DNA of 5,016 nucleotides, from positions 1 to 5,016 of the forward strand of contig URPI01000155.1 of assembly GCA_900549705.1 (NCBI GenBank). The letters are read 5' to 3'. The translations under genes and the position numbers were made by a program. The stretch comes from an uncultured Eubacteriales bacterium (lineage in GTDB: Bacteria > Bacillota > Clostridia > Oscillospirales > Oscillospiraceae). Shown here in pieces: positions 4,762-5,016 of this stretch (within the stretch, counting starts at the first letter, position 1; each line of letters opens with the position of its first letter). The notes under the pieces were generated by a model. It searched no databases. It had not been told where the DNA came from and saw only the letters and a program-made list of their open reading frames with translations.

Positions 4762-4856
4762 ATCATTGGCGTAAATTTTGGCGTATGCTGAATCAAGGTG
4801 CATTTTATAATCACCAGCGACAAGCTGATTTAACCGCATGGAACGCCGATTGGTAG
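4758..4856 (+). CDS. Trp-rich 32-aa small ORF overlapping the esterase stop
   Basis: The ATG at 4758-4760 overlaps the esterase TGA (4759-4761) as ATGA, the standard geometry for translational coupling by re-initiation. The frame ends at TAG 4854-4856. The peptide begins MNHWRKFWRMLNQGAF and ends TAWNADW. It has four Trp in 32 residues (4, 8, 28 and 32), a basic amphipathic-looking N-terminus and a more acidic end. There is no long hydrophobic segment, so it is not an obvious membrane or signal peptide. No dedicated Shine-Dalgarno is evident, so expression would depend on coupling. I recognise no family. It may be a genuine small protein, the remnant start of a lost gene, or chance. Confidence 0.45.
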   Translation: MNHWRKFWRMLNQGAFYNHQRQADLTAWNADW

Positions 4857-4883
4857 CATAAAATCCTTATATGAAACAAAAAG

Positions 4884-4918
4884 CGGCAGCTACGTTGTTT
4901 TTCGCAACATAGCTGCCG
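4884..4918. terminator. Long hairpin with T-rich minus-strand side, probable bidirectional terminator
   Basis: CGGCAGCTA (4884-4892) pairs perfectly with TAGCTGCCG (4910-4918). After one C-A mismatch, GTTG (4894-4897) pairs with CAAC (4905-4908), closing a 7-nt loop. Read leftward the stem is followed by CTTTTTGTTT, a good terminator tail. Read rightward it is followed by the weaker TATCTTCGTTTTG. It lies 28 nt after the small ORF stop, so it probably ends esterase transcription as well as any leftward gene from beyond the right edge. Confidence 0.65.
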
Positions 4919-4962
4919 TATCTTCGTTTTGGGAGTTCGGTGTGCCTACTACACCAATCCGC

Positions 4963-5016
4963 CTATTCGATTCTTACACCACACCGCTTTGTAAGGCTCC
5001 TTTTCGGGAAAACGTC
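4963..5016 (-). other. Right-edge segment, possible 3' end of a leftward gene or dispersed repeat
   Basis: All three minus-strand frames enter from the right edge and stop within about 70 bases, at 4974-4976, 4963-4965 and near 4951. None yields a recognisable protein end. The longest two would give tails ending KRCGVRIE (stop 4963-4965) and CKNRIGGLV (stop near 4951). A hairpin with a leftward T tract follows at 4884-4918, consistent with a leftward gene ending here. GGTGT (4939-4943) and ACACC (4951-4955) form a short inverted repeat. The segment may equally be an intergenic repeat. Confidence 0.2.

Noticed and set aside
4925..4965. tRNA-like sequence on the minus strand at the right edge
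   Set aside because: GGTGTAGT and ACACCGAACTCCC recall tRNA segments, but no acceptor stem, T-arm or full cloverleaf can be built.
1..5016. CRISPR array, insertion sequence or complete mobile element
   Set aside because: No regularly spaced repeats with unique spacers, no transposase or integrase motifs and no terminal inverted repeats with target duplication were seen.

Overview
This window carries a compact iron-siderophore (or related chelate) uptake locus from what looks like a Gram-positive Clostridia-class bacterium. The signs are strong Shine-Dalgarno sites (GGAGG, AAAGGAG), a lipoprotein-type binding protein with an Ala/Ser linker, and moderate GC content with AT-rich promoters. From the character of the intergenic sequence at both ends I lean towards a Faecalibacterium-like gut Oscillospiraceae/Ruminococcaceae genome. 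That is recollection, not a search result.

Layout: positions 1-290 are a leader region. It holds a hairpin whose T-rich side faces left, a pair of near-identical 13-bp direct repeats abutting the -35 of a good sigma-A-type promoter, and a possible operator at the transcription start. A three-gene plus-strand operon follows: a FecCD-type permease (291-1310), its ATPase (1311-2069, start codon directly after the permease stop) and a lipoprotein substrate-binding protein (2108-3157). A small hairpin separates the last two genes. A strong terminator closes the operon and lies inside the 3' end of the convergent AraC-family regulator gene (3183-3974, minus strand). A 118-bp divergent promoter region separates the regulator from a cytoplasmic esterase gene (4093-4761, plus). 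A 32-codon Trp-rich small ORF overlaps the esterase stop by ATGA (4758-4856). A long hairpin and an unassigned edge region (4919-5016) finish the window.

Likely joint function: the lipoprotein captures the ferric siderophore outside the membrane, a permease homodimer with the ATPase imports it, and the esterase opens ester bonds in the imported chelate to release iron. The AraC regulator probably senses the ligand or its product and activates the uptake operon. The gene set parallels the Bacillus feuABC-ybbA-btr bacillibactin/enterobactin system, but with one permease gene instead of two, a dedicated ATPase, and a regulator without a fused binding-protein domain. The most interesting signals are regulatory. 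The direct repeats at 178-209 look like an AraC-family operator. The uptake operon and regulator promoters share the 10-mer CATAGACAAA at their -35, and a GGKTAG-N6-CTAA motif occurs in both control regions. The Trp-rich coupled small ORF is the best candidate for something undescribed.
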